This document shows positions 1-11,417 of a stretch of 32,778 nucleotides of DNA, piece by piece. Position numbers and translations under genes: made by a program. A model generated the notes under the pieces. It searched no databases and was not told the origin of the DNA. It saw only the letters and a list, made by a program, of their open reading frames with translations. Origin of the DNA: Candidatus Defluviilinea proxima (GTDB taxonomy: Bacteria > Chloroflexota > Anaerolineae > Anaerolineales > Villigracilaceae). The stretch spans positions 1 to 32,778 of the forward strand of contig JADKIW010000002.1 in assembly GCA_016721115.1 (NCBI GenBank), read 5' to 3'. Position 1 is the first letter of the stretch, and every line of letters starts with the position of its first letter.

Positions 1-2090
1 ACTACAGATCGCACAATCTCTTGCGCTCAAGAATGGGTGGCGATCTATGGTAGCTTTGCGGGTACAGAACGAGTACTTACACAACGCAACCCGCAACCAA
101 TATCACGGTTTTGAGCGGTGAGATCGGCGCGGCAGGAACCGCAGATAATTCCTATCATGTTGTAGTTGGTGGTGGTACAAATAACACGGCTGTGCTGGAT
201 GGTTTCACTATAACAAAAGGAAATGCAGATGATCTGTTTGATCCCCATGCATGGGGTGGTGGAATGCATATTTTGTGAGTGGTCCAAGTTTAGTAAACTT
301 GATCTTCACTTCAAACACAGCCAAATCGGGTGGCGGAATAGCTCTTGACAATAGTAATTCAATTCTACTCAACGTGACTTTCAATGACAATTCAGCAGGC
401 GGCGGTGGCATGCTTGTCGTTGCCGGAAGCCCAATACTAAGCAGTGTGACTTTTAGTGGCAATACTGCTTTTAATGCGACAGGGTTTCCATCTCAAATAG
501 TAATCTACTCTAGAATGTAACATTTGGCAGGAAATGTAGCAAATAGTAAAGGTGGTGGGATGTACACCTGGAAGCCCTGTCTTGAAAATGTGACATTTTC
601 TGGAAATATAGCAAGCAATGTTGGTGGTGGTGGGATTTACAATGAGTCCAGTACAACAACGTCATCAATAGCATGCTTTGGAATAATGTGGGTGGTGAAA
701 TAGAAAACTATGATGCCGATACGCCTGTTGTTTCCTATAGCTTTGTCCAAGGCGGTTACTCTGGTACAAGCAATATCGATTTAGATCCCCTGCTTGGCAC
801 TTTGGCGAATAATGGTGGCTTCACCCAAACCATGGCATTGGGTGCTAGCTCACCGCCATCAACGCGAGGATGACGCAACTGTGCGTCAACTGATCAGCGC
901 GGGATGACGCGTCCGCAGGGGAGTCAATGTGATATCGGGGCATATGAATTTGAAGCGGCAGCTGTGAACGTCACGATCGGCGGGAATTCTGTGGGAACCT
1001 ATTCTTTAGGTCTTGGTGAACGCACCTCGCCGCGCTATGGCATCAACGGCGGACCGGTGCATGTGGTCAGCACGAATGGCAAACCGATCTTCACCAGTCA
1101 AAGGGCGATCTATGGCAGCAGCTTCAACTCGATCGTGGGCTATCCCGGCAATCAATTGACCACCGAGTACTGGTTCACCTCCCTCGATGATCTGGGCATG
1201 ATCACCTATCTCGTGATCGGCAACCCGAGCACGACCCTCACCGCCCATGTGGATGTCTACATCGCCGGGAACAAGATGAACCCGACGCCGTATGCGATCG
1301 CACCGGGGCAGCGCGTCTTCCCACGCTATGGCATCAACGGCGGACCGGTGCAGGTGGTGAGTGACATCCCGATCTTCACCAGTGAACGCACGAAATACGG
1401 CAACAGCTTCAACGAAGTGCTGGGCTACCCGGCAAATCAACTGACCACGGAATACTGGTTCACATCCTCGACGATCTGGGCATGATCACCTACCTGGTGA
1501 TCGGCAACCCGAGCACCGTCGATACCGCTTTGGTAGACGTGTACATTGCGGGGAACAAAATGAACACAACCCCGTACTCGATCGCACCGGGGCAGCGGGT
1601 CTTTCCGCGCTACGGCATCAACGGCGGACCGGTGCAAGTGGTGAGCACGAACGGAGTGCCGATCTTCACGAGCGAACGCACAAAATACGGGAACAGCTTC
1701 AACGAAGTGCTGGGCTATCCGGGCAACAAACTGGCGACGGAATACTGGTTCACGTCGCTGGATGATGCGAGCATGATCACGTATCTGGTGATCGGCAACC
1801 CGAGCACGACGCTGACGGCGCATGTGGATGTGTACATCAATGGAATAAAGCAGAATACGACGCCGTATGCGATCGCACCGGGACAGCGGGTGTTCCCGCG
1901 CTATGGGGTGAACAGTGGGGCAGTGCGGGTGGTGAGTGACATCCCGATCTTCACGAGTGAGCGCTCCAAGTACCTGAGCAGTTTCAACGAGATCCTGGGA
2001 GTGCCAACCAACCAGTTGACGACGGACTACTGGTTCACGTCCCTGGATGATCTGGGCATGGCTACCGAGCTCGTTATCGCCGCGCCGTAA
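1..2090 (+). CDS. Secreted beta-helix surface protein A (5' partial, frameshifted)
   Basis: The window opens inside this gene. The first 250 bases, read across frames, give NGVAIYGSFAGTERV and DNSYHVVVGGG, matching the second half of the paralogue at 2501-6467. Short parallel beta-helix rungs of the 'LxNVTFxxNxAxxGGG' type follow to about 620, then a choice-of-anchor Q segment (DPLLGTLANNGG, RPQGSQCDIGAYE) near 790-950. From 964 to the TAA at 2088-2090 come four modules of about 97 residues carrying PRYGINGGPV, IFTSER and TEYWFTSLDD. The protein ends in VIAAP with no LPXTG motif or terminal hydrophobic anchor. The reading frame changes several times (near 250, 520-670, 870-900 and 1470). By family style this is an exported, probably surface-associated protein; a binding or adhesion role is only inferred. 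Confidence 0.75.
964..2090 (+). repeat. Four tandem ~290-bp (97-aa) modules, protein A C-terminus
   Basis: The core CGCTAYGG (for RYGINGG) recurs at 1033, 1324, 1608 and 1899, a period of 284-291 bases. Each unit encodes a VDVYIAGNKMN strand, PYAIAPGQRVFPRYGINGG, an IFTSER segment, SFNEVLGYP and TEYWFTSLDDLGMITYLVIGNPST. Units starting VVSDIPIF are two residues shorter than those starting VVSTNG. The fourth unit is the most diverged (GVNSGAVRVV, YLSSFNEILG). Codon-level conservation between units is high. The same array occurs at 5344-6467. Confidence 0.85.
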
Positions 2091-2110
2091 GCTACTGAAG
2101 AGTAATTGAG

Positions 2111-2143
2111 CATCAGGCAGATATCAGAGATATCTGCCTGATG
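2111..2143 (+). terminator. Hairpin terminator after protein A
   Basis: Perfect 15-bp stem CATCAGGCAGATATC / GATATCTGCCTGATG with a 3-base loop, starting 20 bases after the protein A stop codon. Only a short T run (GTTTC) follows, so intrinsic termination may be weak. Confidence 0.7.
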
Positions 2144-2381
2144 TTTCAAGTAACTTCTCTATGCTTCCATCTTTATGGATAGGGGTGTGATCATGGCGTA
2201 TGGATACTCTGGCAGATGCGAAGCTGCTGGAAGCGCATGGGTTGGAGAAGCCGTAATAGGAAGACTTCCGGAAATTGATAAATAGGTTGGAACAACCATG
2301 GTGCTAAGTCCGTCTGGAAACAGGCGGACTTTCTCTTTAGAAAGAATTAACTTTAGTTTGCAAAACTGTGGCTTATTGTTA
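2144..2381. other. Intergenic stretch with possible 36-codon ORF and orphan terminator
   Basis: About 240 bases between the terminator of protein A and the promoter of protein B. A short plus-strand reading frame from an ATG near 2174 (MDRGVIMAYGYSGRC..., ending LPEIDK and TAG near 2285) has no clear ribosome-binding site and no family I recognise. It is followed by its own hairpin terminator. It may be the 3' remnant of a lost gene, a small peptide gene, or chance. The minus-strand reading frame across the same stretch has no supporting signals. Confidence 0.3.
2306..2338 (+). terminator. GAAA-loop intrinsic terminator
   Basis: AAGTCCGTCTG, a GAAA tetraloop, then CAGGCGGACTT: an 11-bp stem with one T:G wobble, followed by TTTCTCTTT. 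It looks like a good intrinsic terminator, yet the only thing just upstream is a 36-codon reading frame. Confidence 0.75.
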
Positions 2382-2409
2382 TTGTCTCTCATTGCTAGAT
2401 GGCTATAAT
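2382..2409 (+). promoter_or_regulatory. Sigma-70-type promoter for protein B
   Basis: TTGTCT at 2382-2387, a 16-base spacer, and a consensus TATAAT at 2404-2409. It lies about 90 bases before the chosen start at 2501, giving a leader of roughly 85 bases. The -35 matches consensus at 4 of 6 positions. Confidence 0.6.
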
Positions 2410-2500
2410 ATCGCCGATGATTTGACTGGCTGGACTAACGCGGCAAATTCGAAAAATTCATAATACTGTGGACGAAAATTATCTTCCGGGGAAAAGGCTT

Positions 2501-5500
2501 ATGTTTACAAAAGTTCGTAAAGATTTAAGTGTTCGAATTATTCTTGATTCTTGTAATTGGCCTTTCTTCTTTGGATGGGTTCAGAAGTTACCCCGTGCAG
2601 GCAAACACTATGGCACCAAGTGGGCCCCAAACTTTATGTCAATACAAACGAGGATCATGATGACGGATTTTGCGATACGTTCATCAATGGGCTCTCTGAC
2701 TGCACTCTGCGCGAAGCGATCAACGCTTCAAATGGCGATATTGTTGCGAATGAGATCACCTTCGCCGATAACTACACCATCACGCTCGATGGCAGTCAAC
2801 TGCCTGCCGTAACCAGCTGAGCCCACAGCTTTGTGCCCAGCAACGGGCGGCAAACACCATTCTTCCAGGCGAATGCAAATCCCGAACACTGCGACAACCC
2901 GTGTCCTTCACTTGAAGGACACGGTAACCTACCTCAACGACCTGACGATCGCATGGACAATGCAATGGAGCATGTCCGACAGGCGGCTACACAGGTGGCG
3001 GCATCCTCGCCTCATCAGATAGTGCTGGTGGTGGCATTCTCAATTTTGGCGGCACGTTGACAATTACGAATAGTACAATTTCAGGCAACTCGGCTTCGGG
3101 CAATGGAGGTGGCATTTTTAGCTTTGGTGGCACAGTGACGATGGCGAATAGCATTCTATCCAACAACTCGGCTTCGGGCGATGGAGGTGGTATTCTTAGC
3201 TATGGCACCCTAACATTGACGAATAGTTTGCTCTCTAACAACTCAGCTCTGGCAATGGTGGTGGCATCCGCAACGATGGCACGCTAACTGTGACAGACGG
3301 CATATTTACTACCAACTTGGCTTCCAAAGGTGGTGGCATTTACAACTTTAGTGGCACACTGACGGTGACGAACAGCACGCTCTCTAGCAACTCAGCTTCC
3401 AACAGTGGCGGTGGTATTTACAACAATACTGGCTCGCTGACGATGACGAACAGCACACTCTTTAATAACTCAGCTGGATATAGCGGCGGCAGCATCGCAA
3501 ATTTGGACGAGATGATGGTGGTGAACAGCACACTCTTCAACAACTCAGCTGCCTATGCTGGTGGCATTTATAGCTATAGTGGTACGGTGATGAACAGTGT
3601 TCTCTACAACAACTCGGCTACCTATGGTGGTGGAATCTCTAATTACGGTCCGTTAACGGTGATGAATAGCACTCTCTCCAATAATTTGGCTACTTATAGT
3701 GGTGGGGGCATTTACAACTGGGGTGCGCTGACCGTGACGAACAGCACACTCTCTAACAACTCAGCTAACAATGGTGGCGGCATCTCCAATAACTATGCTG
3801 CAACAACATTGTTATATAACACGCTTATAGTAGATAGTCCTAGTGGTCTCAACTGTGTCCGATCAGGCGGTACATTGACTGCCAACAGTTTCAACATGGA
3901 CACAGATGGCTCCTGTGACAATGCCGCCGAAATGAGCTCCGCTCAAATCAACCTTCAACCACTTTCTGACAATGGCGGTCCAACTCAAACTCATGCCTTA
4001 GGCGCAGGCAGTCTCGCCATTGATGCTGGCAATGACTCTAATTGTCCCGCCACCGATCAGCGGGTAACGCGTCCACAAGGCGGACACTGTGATATTGGAG
4101 CCTATGAAAAGATCGTTCACTACGTCAAATCAAATGCCGGTGGATTGAACGACGGCTCATCCTGGACGAATGCCTACACCGATTTACAATCTGCCTTATC
4201 CGTCGCATCGAGCGGGGACGAGATCTGGGTCGCAGCAGGGACATACAAGCCAACCCGGGCACAGATCGAACTATTTCATTCACCGCTCAAGAATGGCGTA
4301 GCGATCTATGGCGGTTTTGCGGGGACAGAAAATTTGTGCAACCAGCGCAATTGGGAATTAAATATCACTACCTTGAGTGGGGATATTGGAGTTCTTGGAG
4401 ATAACATCGATAACTCGTATCATGTTGTCATTGGGGTTTCAGGAGCCATTCTTGACGGGTTATGCTACAGGTGCCACGCAGATGGCACAAATTCTCCTCA
4501 TTGGCATGGCGGTGGGATGTTAAACGTTTCGGGTAGCAGTCCAACACTAACGAATCTAATTCTTGCAGAAAACTTTGCAGACAACGATGGTGGTGGAATG
4601 GCAAATCTGTGGAATAGTAGCCCCCTATTGACAAATGTGATTTTCATTCACAACAAAGCCAGTGGTGGTGGCGGTGGTATGTACAGTCAAGATGGTAATT
4701 CGACTCTTTATAATGTAGTTTTTGAGAATAATGAGGCAGACATTGGTGGTGGGCTTCTGACATCAAGTGATTACTCAACCCTAATGAACGTAACTTTCGG
4801 TAAAAACAAAGCAAATTTTGCTGGTGGTGGAATGTTTAACTCTCATGGCAGCCCCATGCTGGCGAATGTGACCTTTAGTGGAAACTCAGCTACTCACCAT
4901 GGCGGCGGAATGGTTACTGACTATTACAACGCCCCGATGCTGAATAACGTGACATTTGCAAATAACACTGCTGGCTATCAAGCTGGCGGAATTAGCATCA
5001 CGAATGTTAGCGAAGCAATTATTACCAACGCAATATTCTGGAATAATAGCGCACCAGATGGACCTGAAATTTACATTCGAAATAGCGCACCAACTATTTC
5101 AAATAGTATTGTAGAGGGAGGGTGCCCTACTGGTATTACCTGTAATAATGTCATTAATGCCAACCCGAAATTAGATATATTGACAAATAACGGTGGCCTT
5201 ACAAAAACACAAGCATTATTAACCGGTTCTCCTGCGATCGATGCTGGTGACGATGCGACTTGTGCAGCCACCGATCAGCGCGGGGTGACACGTCCACAAG
5301 GGAGTCATTGTGATATCGGGGCGTACGAATATAACTCCGCAGATGTGAACGTCACGATCGGCGGAAATTCAGTGGGAACCTATTCTTTAGATCCTGGTGA
5401 ACGCACCTCGCCGCGCTATGGCATCAACGGCGGACCGGTGCATGTGGTCAGCACGAATGCGCAGCCGATCCTCACCAGTCAACGCGCGGTGTTCGGCAGC

Positions 5501-6467
5501 AGTTTCAACTCGATCGTAGGCTATCCCGGAAATCAATTGACCACCGAGTACTGGTTCACGTCACTCGACGATCTGGGCATGATCACCTACCTCGTGATCG
5601 GCAATCCGAGCACAACACTCACCGCCCATGTGGATGTCTACATCGCCGGGAACAAGATGAACCCAACACCGTATGCGATCGCACCCGGACAGCGCGTCTT
5701 CCCGCGCTACGGCATCAACGGTGGACCGGTGCATGTGGTGAGTGACATCCCGATCTTCACCAGTGAGCGCACGAAATATGGCAACAGCTTCAATGAAGTG
5801 CTGGGCTATCCGGCAAACCAACTGACCACGGAATACTGGTTCACGTCTTTGGATGATCTGGGGATGATCACCTACCTGGTGATCGGCAATCCGAGCACGA
5901 CGCAAACAGCGACCGTGAATGTGTACATTGCGGGGAACAAAATGAACCCCACGCCCTACTTGATCGCACCGGGGCAGCGGGTGTTCCCACGCTACGGCAT
6001 CAACGGCGGACCGGTGCAGGTGGTGGCACGAAAGTGCCCATCTTCACGAGCGAACGCACGAAATATGGGAACAGCGTCAACGAAGTGTTGGGGGATCCGG
6101 GCAACAAACTGGCGACGGAATACTGGTTCACGTCGCTGGATGATGCGGGCATGATCACGTATCTGGTGATCGGGAACCCGAGCACGACGCTGACGGCACA
6201 CGTGGATGTGTACATCAATGGTTTGAAGATCAATACGACGCCGTATGCGATCGCACCGGGACAGCGGGTATTCCCGCGCTATGGGGTGAACAGTGGGGCG
6301 GTGCGGGTGGTGAGTGACATCCCGATCTTCACGAGTGAGCGCTCCAAGTATCTGAGCAGTTTCAACGAGATCCTGGGGTGCCAACCAACCAGTTGACGAC
6401 GGACTATTGGTTCACGTCCCTGGATGACTTGGGCATGATCACTGAGCTCGTCATCGCCGCGCCATAA
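2501..6467 (+). CDS. Secreted CSLREA/beta-helix surface protein B (frameshifted)
   Basis: The start at ATG 2501 follows AAAAGG at 2492-2497. Read across one indel, the N-terminus is MFTKVRKDLSVRIIL, then a hydrophobic run ending PVQA, a plausible signal peptide. A CSLREA domain follows (YVNTNEDHDDGFCD, CTLREAINASNGD, about 2630-2815). From about 3010 to 3790 there are repeated beta-helix rungs (NSTLSNNSA, GGGIYN), then CDIGAYE at about 4090. A second N-terminal-like block follows (DGSSWTNAYTDLQ, GDEIWVAAGTYKPT, then NNVTFxxN rungs) with a second CDIGAYE near 5325. Four 97-residue modules end the protein at VIAAP and TAA. Length is about 1,320 residues. Frame breaks are seen near 2540, 2630, 2820-3050, 3265, 6026 and 6380. 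It is a tandem paralogue of protein A with an extra beta-helix half. Role: exported surface or secreted protein; ligand unknown. Confidence 0.8.
5344..6467 (+). repeat. Four tandem ~290-bp modules, protein B C-terminus
   Basis: The RYGINGG core recurs at 5413, 5704, 5990 and 6277 (period 286-291). The block is close to identical in DNA to 964-2090: both begin NVTIGGNSVGTYSL, and the stretch around 1021-1078 matches 5401-5458 base for base. The order of unit subtypes (STNG/STNA, SDIP, long form, SDIP) is the same in both genes, so the whole array appears to have been duplicated or homogenised as a unit. Confidence 0.85.
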
Positions 6468-6484
6468 ATATACAGTCCGCACCC

Positions 6485-6527
6485 AGAAAAAAAGACTTCA
6501 GATAGGTAAGCACTTATCTGAAGTCTT
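6485..6527. terminator. Bidirectional terminator between convergent genes
   Basis: AAGACTTCAGATA (6492-6504) pairs with TATCTGAAGTCTT (6515-6527) around a 10-base loop. An A-tract at about 6487-6493 becomes a T-tract on the minus strand. It lies between the stop of protein B (6467) and the stop of the minus-strand methyltransferase (6553). It should therefore serve the minus-strand gene best and the plus-strand gene as well. Confidence 0.75.
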
Positions 6528-6552
6528 ATACATCCAAAGCATTCCTGAAATA

Positions 6553-7392
6553 TCAAGGCTTTACTCTAGTGGCATTTAATGTTTTTTGCAAAACATGGAC
6601 AGTGTCAATTGGCTGACTCTTAGAGATTTGCTCGCGCCCTAATGGCTTGAAATGTTCGAAGAGTGCCTCCACCAAGGGACTCGAAGCAAACACAAAGCCA
6701 TCATACGATGTAGTATCAGAGTCAAAGTTAGCCGCAACCTCAATTCTATATCCAAAAAGACCGAGCAAATTAATAACGTCAGCATGCAGGCTTTGTGAAT
6801 GCGTAGACACAAAAATATAGTTGATCAATTTTTTACTCAGAGCATCGGAACTGCCATTCAACATTTCAATTTCATACCCTTGAATGTCAGCATGCAGGAC
6901 ATCCAAACTTGATAATTTTCTAGCTTTCAAGAACGTATCAACCTCAAAGTGTCCCTGTCCTACGAACTCTTGAATGAATTCTCCCTGATAGTTATTCTGA
7001 AGGAAATTATATTGTCCAGCCTGTATATTGGAAGTATCTGGCTCTATTAAGTAAACAGAAGATCCTGGACGCACTTTTTACCACATGGAGTAGTGCCCCA
7101 ATAAGCCCCAAGCTCAAGCATCGCTGGCGACTTAGGAAGCACACGCAACATTTTTGAAAACATATTCCTCAAGAGGCTCGTGTACGCCTCTATTGATCAC
7201 CAAAATATCACTAAAGCCCCCATAATATGCATAGGGACCGGACAATGCGACTTTATTCCCGTTATGGAGATAAACAAATTCGCCATGTACGGTACCTGAG
7301 AGGGGATGTCTATTTATCAGCAAATTAAGTGGATCAGAAACGATTTCGCGAAACCTTCCGAGAAAATCCGCAGCATCAGCTTTGGGTTGCAT
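6553..7392 (-). CDS. FkbM family methyltransferase (frameshifted)
   Basis: The ATG at 7392 is preceded on the minus strand by AGGAG eight bases upstream, which fixes the start (MQPKADAADFLGRF). Read across two indels near 7075-7145 the chain is continuous: PLEEYVFKNV, then LPKSPAMLELGAYWG and YSMW (SAM-binding motif I region), then KVRPGSSVYLIEPD (the acidic residue after strand beta2), LHADIQGYEIEMLNG (the D-x-Q/E-GxE motif typical of FkbM proteins) and FVSTHS. Length is about 279 residues, normal for the family. These enzymes methylate hydroxyl groups of sugars or polyketides using SAM. Its position beside a large glycan cluster suggests a sugar acceptor, but it faces away from that cluster and is probably transcribed separately. 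Confidence 0.8.
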
Positions 7393-7868
7393 TCTGTAAA
7401 TCTCCTAATTAAATTTATGGTGAGGTACGTAATCGACACAAAACTCTCTACCTGAAAACTTGCAGAGCGCTGTATTAACGTTAAAATTGAGATATGCCCC
7501 ATCCCAGATCAAATCTGGCATACCTATACACATTTCGCCATCAACTCCGAAATAACATTTAGCCAGATTACATGATGAGAAACTATCAAACCAATACTCA
7601 AGACAAATTCATTATATGACAAACTTACACAAAAATACAAACCCGCCTAAACAGACTTCCCCCATCATCGTAATATGCCTTTTAATGCTTATTCGGGGTG
7701 GTCGATTGACCGGGCACACTTACTTTGAGAAAGCCCTGTATAATAATTGCTCAAACCAGATTGCAGGGAAATTTATTTGTTACAATTTATATTGAATTAC
7801 CCTATAACTTTCGCCATAAATTCAGCATCTACCATTAGCCAGACAGATACCCTTTGGAGCTATTTTCC
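7393..7868. other. 476-bp intergenic region between divergent FkbM and GT genes
   Basis: No convincing gene is seen on either strand. The stretch is AT-rich. Near the right end there is a possible plus-strand -10 at 7739-7744. A GGAG at 7856-7859 is the ribosome-binding site for the gene starting at 7869. The length would accommodate a regulated divergent promoter region, but I found no clear palindrome. Confidence 0.5.
7739..7744 (+). promoter_or_regulatory. Possible -10 element for the glycan cluster
   Basis: TATAAT preceded by TG (CCTGTATAAT), about 125 bases upstream of the start at 7869. There is no good -35 at the usual distance; TTGACC at 7706-7711 is too far (27 bases). Low-confidence candidate. 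Confidence 0.3.
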
Positions 7869-10800
7869 ATGAATACTCAATTACCCAAAATAAGTATTGT
7901 TGTACCATCCTACAATCAGGGGATATTCCTAGAACATGCCCTGGAAAGCATCTTTTCCCAAGAATACCCAAAGCTTGAAGTGATCGTTATGGATGGAGGG
8001 TCTAGTGACAAATCACTGGAAATTATTCAGGCTTATCAGGAAAAGCTGACCTACTGGCAAAGCAAGCCTGATGGTGGTCAAGCCAGCGCAATAAATGCCG
8101 GCATGCAACATTGCACAGGTGATATTGTCACCTGGTTAAATTCGGATGACTGGTATGTAAACGATCCATTTTGGACCGTAGCGCATGCCTATCAAGAAAA
8201 TCCGGGCAGCGGGTTATTTATCGGCAATGGGTTCCGCTTCAAAGATGCTGAATATAAGCCGTTCTGCCCACGGCACATTGCAATTTCACGCGAAGTGCTA
8301 CGCGAGGGCTTGGACTACATCCTCCAACCTGCAACATTTATGTCACACGAAGCCTGGCTGCAATCGGGTGGGCTCAATGTTGATCTACATTATGGGTTGG
8401 ATTGGGATCTATTCATAAGGATCCTCGAGAAACAATCTGCGGTGGCAATGAATGAGTTTTTAGCTGTCAGCAGGAATACGAACAAACGAAAACAGCATCG
8501 GGGCAGTTAATCCGCGCAAAGGAGCTATGGCATTGCAGCCCGGAGCACTTCCAACATTGTTACTTCCAGCCGTGCCCGCTACCTGATGAACGATGCAATT
8601 TATGAATTTATTGCCCTTCTTGACAACAAAATGGCGCTTGGACAGCATCAGGTTTGTTATCGCTCCGCCAGAATTACTGGATATTATCTCCCGAAATACC
8701 AACACCACAGTAACTCTTGGCTCTGCCTATTATTTATTAGAGACGCTTCTTGGCATCAACCTCAAAGAGAATCCATATGGTGATGAAGCTCGCAAATTTG
8801 TTTATCTCACCATGCAACGGCTTCAGCAAGAAATGCAGGCAAGGTGGGGAACGTCGGACCCTTTCCCAATCCAGTCCGATGAACAGGACAAAGTCTTTAT
8901 CCCGTTTGCCAGGGAGATCAATTCCAACACTGTTTTGAGGCAAAAAGCACAAACACCCCCAAAGATCTCGATCATCATACCGTCCTATAACCAGGCAGAA
9001 TTTCTTTCAAAGACACTCGATAGTATCGTACGCCAGAACTACCCGGCCCTGGAAATTATTGTTTTTGATGGCGGATCCACTGATGGCAGCGTGGAAATAA
9101 TCAAAAAATACTCAGCGCATCTAACCTATTGGCAATCAGAAACCGATCTGGGTCCCGCTCATGCCATCAACAAAGGGTTTGCAAAAGCAACCGGCGACAT
9201 TATCGGCTGGCTTAATTCTGATGATGTACTTACCGATGGTGCGCTTTGGTATATCGCTGCAGAGTTTACACAAGACCCCAAAATTGATGTGGTGTTCGGT
9301 AATGCCCTATATATAGATGAACGAGATCAGCTTTTTCTAGCTGACCATGGTACACACCGTACCGGTTTGTATTACGGAAAACTCGAGCCCATGTCAAACG
9401 TGCCATATTATTGGACTTATGTATACGCGATCCTCAACCTACGGTTTATTTTCGCCGCCAGCTGCTCAACAAGGCAGGCGGCGTAGATCAAGCGTATCAC
9501 TTTATTTTTGATTTCGAATTTTTCTGGCGCCTGCGCAAAGCGGCTGATTTTAAAAAAATCGAGAAAACCCTGGCACTCTACCGTGTCCATTCAAGATCAA
9601 AAACCAGCAACTGGAACAAGTTTTTAGGCGAACTCTTTCGATTTAGCCGTCCCTTATGGCCCCAGAAAGATACAGCTGAATACAAAACAGCATTTTCATC
9701 ACTTATCAACCATTACTTTCCTCACCGCAGCTATCTCGTAAGACAGATCGCAAAAATTGCAGTCAGCTATCAAATTACCAGTCCAGAGAAACTCGCGATC
9801 CCTTCATTTTTAAAAAAATATATCTCCTACGCAGTTCAACTGTTACGAGACTTTCTCAGAAGATACAGACCGCAAAATATTTATCACAAGATCTTAAAAA
9901 CATTGAATCGCAAAAATAAAGCGGTAGAGCCAAAATCTTCACATCATCATTTACCGAACATTTCTCCCCGCGCCGAGAGCAAGTATACTGTTTCGGAAGA
10001 GGGGAAAAAATACACCATTGCATTCTGCGGTTTACAATATCCCATGCATCCAGGCCACTCAGGCGGCGAGATCAGGGATTTCCATATTCTGCGCAAACTT
10101 CTGGGAATCGCACAAATTGATTTCTTGCCTGGATAACTCGCCCGCAAAAAACCGGCGCGATGACCTGCGTCCGTTTTTTCGTGCACGTTTCGAGCCGGAG
10201 ACTTTATATTTCAACCTGCCGCACCGAATTGACTATAGTGCTTTCACGCTCGGTATAAAAACTCGCTGGCTCCTACGCTTAAGAAGCCGAAATATCCCAG
10301 TTGCGGGACCCTTATACCATCATGACAGCTACGGATTTGTCTTTCCAAATCGCGCTTATGTGATCCCTCTTTTAAATCGGGTCATCCAGGCAACTGAACC
10401 TGATTTTTTAATTATCGGGCCCCAAGTCAACCCTTTACCTTTACAAACTCCTTTTGCTCCAGAGAAGACCAGATGGATACTCTCTTCCTATGACGTGGAA
10501 GCCATCCGGATGGAAAGAATCGCCGCATCACAAAAGGGCTTGGCTCATATGGCTATGCAATTGGAGGTTCCCCGCGCCAGTACTTTTGAGCACGATACCC
10601 TGGAAAAATATGATGGCATTATTGCTGTAAGCGAAACCGACAAGCAATCCTACATCCAACGGTATCAATTCGAACCCGAGCGAATTCTAGTATTGGATAA
10701 CAGCGTAGATACGGAGTATTTTTCTTTTCGTCCACGCACCCATGCAGACCAGCCTAACATCGTATTCGTAGCCAGTTTAGGATATTGGCCCAACGACGAA

Positions 10801-11298
10801 GCAGCCCAGCGTTTGCTTGGCGAGATCATGCCATTGGTTAGACAACATGTTCCTAATGCTCGCGCATGGATCGTCGGTCAATCACCCAGCCGGAAGTTGC
10901 TGGACCTTTCGAACGATAGCCTAAATATCGTTACGGGGCAAGTGGATGATGTCCGCCCATTTCTCGACATGGCGGCTGTAACCTGCATTCCTTTGCGTAC
11001 AGGCAGTGGGACAAAATACAAGGTACTCGAAGCAGCCAGCGCTGGCGTACCGATCGTGTGTACACCGCTTGCGCTTGAAGGATTAAGTCTCAGAGTTGAT
11101 GACCATGTTCTTGTCGGGCAATCAGATCAGGAGTTGGCAGATGCGCTCATCCAGACCATACAAGACCCTGCAGGTCGGTCACAGGCGGTTCAATCGGCTG
11201 CGGCGCATGTCGAAGAATACTATTCATGGAACAGCAATCTCAACAAATTGGATCCATGGCTAGAAGCTATGCAAAAGATGCCAAAACACAGGAAATAA
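7869..11298 (+). CDS. Multidomain glycosyltransferase GT2-GT2-GT4 (frameshifted)
   Basis: ATG 7869 is preceded by GGAG at 7856-7859. An in-frame TTG at 7854 overlaps that site and is less likely. Three catalytic domains lie in order. GT2 #1, about residues 1-215: ISIVVPSYNQG, VIVMDGGSSD, WLNSDDW. Next is a helical linker (SSRARYLMNDAIYEF). GT2 #2, from about residue 360: ISIIIPSYNQAEFL, IVFDGGSTDGS, WLNSDDVL. A GT4 (GT-B) domain starts near residue 712: IAFCGLQYPMHPGHSGGEIR, IVFVASLGYWPNDEA, RTGSGTKYKVLEAASAGVP. The GT2 #2 to GT4 junction is continuous in one frame (9411-10136), which supports a true fusion. Frame breaks fall near 8475, 8580-8640, 9420-9440 and 10120. Total about 1,143 residues, cytoplasmic, with no membrane helices seen. 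Each domain probably adds one sugar of a surface glycan. Confidence 0.75.
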
Positions 11299-11417
11299 TT
11301 TATCATTCTCAAATACAGATATAATCTTCTTAACTTAGTCTTTGAAAATAAATCAAAACATTCCTTATATACGTGTTCGCACTGGTCGTTGGCAAAACAG
11401 GATAACAAGAATCTGAA

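Noticed and set aside
18..300. Minus-strand ORFs at the window start (45-287, 208-462).
   Set aside because: They oppose the beta-helix coding sequence, which is supported by homology to the paralogue at 4290-4440.
1006..1823. Long antisense reading frames over the protein A module array (1006-1440, 1437-1823) and similar ones at 5561-6482.
   Set aside because: They mirror the repeated GC-rich sense modules, recur with the same period as the repeats, have no start signals, and oppose a recognisable domain.
3057..3790. CRISPR-like repeated pattern of similar ~75-base units.
   Set aside because: The units are imperfect and in frame, and they encode beta-helix rungs (NSTLSNNSA...GGGIYN); there are no unique spacers between constant repeats.
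7854..7868. TTG start five codons upstream of the multidomain glycosyltransferase.
   Set aside because: The TTG overlaps the GGAG that is properly spaced for ATG 7869, and the GT2 fold begins right after that ATG.
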